Origin: a bacterium
Lineage (GTDB): Bacteria > Atribacterota > JS1 > SB-45 > 34-128
Direction: 5' to 3'
Assembly: GCA_018903015.1 (NCBI GenBank)
Contig: JAHIPR010000321.1
Coordinates: 1-6,123, forward strand
Length of the DNA: 6,123 nucleotides
The notes beneath the pieces are model-generated. The model saw nothing but the letters and a program-made list of their open reading frames with translations. It searched no databases and was not told the DNA's origin. Made by a program: the position numbers and the translations under genes. This document shows, in pieces, positions 5,139 to 6,123 of this stretch; position 1 is the first letter of the stretch, and every line of letters starts with the position of its first letter.

Positions 5139-5160
5139 GAGAATGAAAGGATGATAATAA

Positions 5161-6123
<963 letters not shown>

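Larger units (their letters stand above)
4712..5160. other. Gene-free repeat island between rsmI and metG
   Basis: No credible gene is present in this 449-nt interval. It holds a GCGTATA heptamer array (to 4740), an AT-rich linker, five short hairpins (4781-4997) with a GATAAGT-like heptamer run between the first two, an AT-rich stretch (4998-5110) with one possible -10 box, and a GCGATAC-like repeat just before the metG Shine-Dalgarno. Minus-strand open frames exist here, but they translate the repeats and have no family features. In Bacillus this position holds abrB. No T-box or SAM riboswitch signature was recognised upstream of metG. Confidence 0.8.

Noticed and set aside
4998..5160. T-box or SAM-responsive riboswitch upstream of metG.
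   Set aside because: No T-box-like conserved sequence with an adjoining terminator, and no SAM riboswitch core, could be recognised.

Overview
The window is a stretch of an AT-rich bacterial chromosome carrying a row of housekeeping genes, all on the + strand: the tail of a CBS-domain gene, tmk (thymidylate kinase), holB (DNA polymerase III delta-prime subunit), ricT (PSP1/YaaT family), trmN6-like (tRNA adenine-N6 methyltransferase), rsmI (16S rRNA C1402 2'-O-methyltransferase) and the first 321 codons of metG (methionyl-tRNA synthetase), which runs off the right edge. The order tmk-holB-ricT-trmN6-rsmI-metG is the one known from Firmicutes (Bacillus: tmk-yaaQ-yaaR-holB-yaaT-yabA-yabB-yazA-yabC-abrB-metS), with several of the small Bacillus genes absent. 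The source is probably an uncultured low-GC bacterium, either a Firmicutes relative or a candidate phylum such as Atribacterota. That placement is inference from gene order, base composition and repeat style, and the phylum cannot be fixed from this window.

Layout: 2-187 CBS tail; 263-937 tmk; 938-1244 a gene-free repeat island; 1245-4711 a tight four-gene operon (holB and ricT overlap by 13 nt, ricT-trmN6 gap 27 nt, trmN6-rsmI gap 27 nt); 4712-5160 a second gene-free repeat island; 5161-end metG. Three of the six visible starts are not ATG (GTG for holB, TTG for ricT and rsmI), each placed by an upstream in-frame stop, a Shine-Dalgarno match or family alignment.

The genes form a replication and translation block: Tmk makes dTDP for DNA synthesis, delta-prime helps load the sliding clamp, RicT acts in RNase Y-linked RNA maturation in Bacillus, and TrmN6, RsmI and MetG modify or charge RNA for translation. 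None of them looks novel.

The unusual part is the intergenic DNA. It is built from several families of degenerate 7-bp tandem repeats (GCGTATA-like, GTATCTC-like, GAATCCA-like, GATAAGT-like, GCGATAC-like) and a cluster of five short hairpins. Three of the hairpins carry a GTAG tetranucleotide at the foot of the stem, as REP elements do. The GCGTATA heptamers encode the last eight residues and the stop codon of tmk, touch the stop codon of rsmI, and reappear inverted just before holB. The hairpins share a scaffold of GGG, a variable 4-bp stem segment, a core and CCC, with both arms changing together. No CRISPR array, RNA gene, transposase, defence gene or convincing rho-independent terminator was seen.
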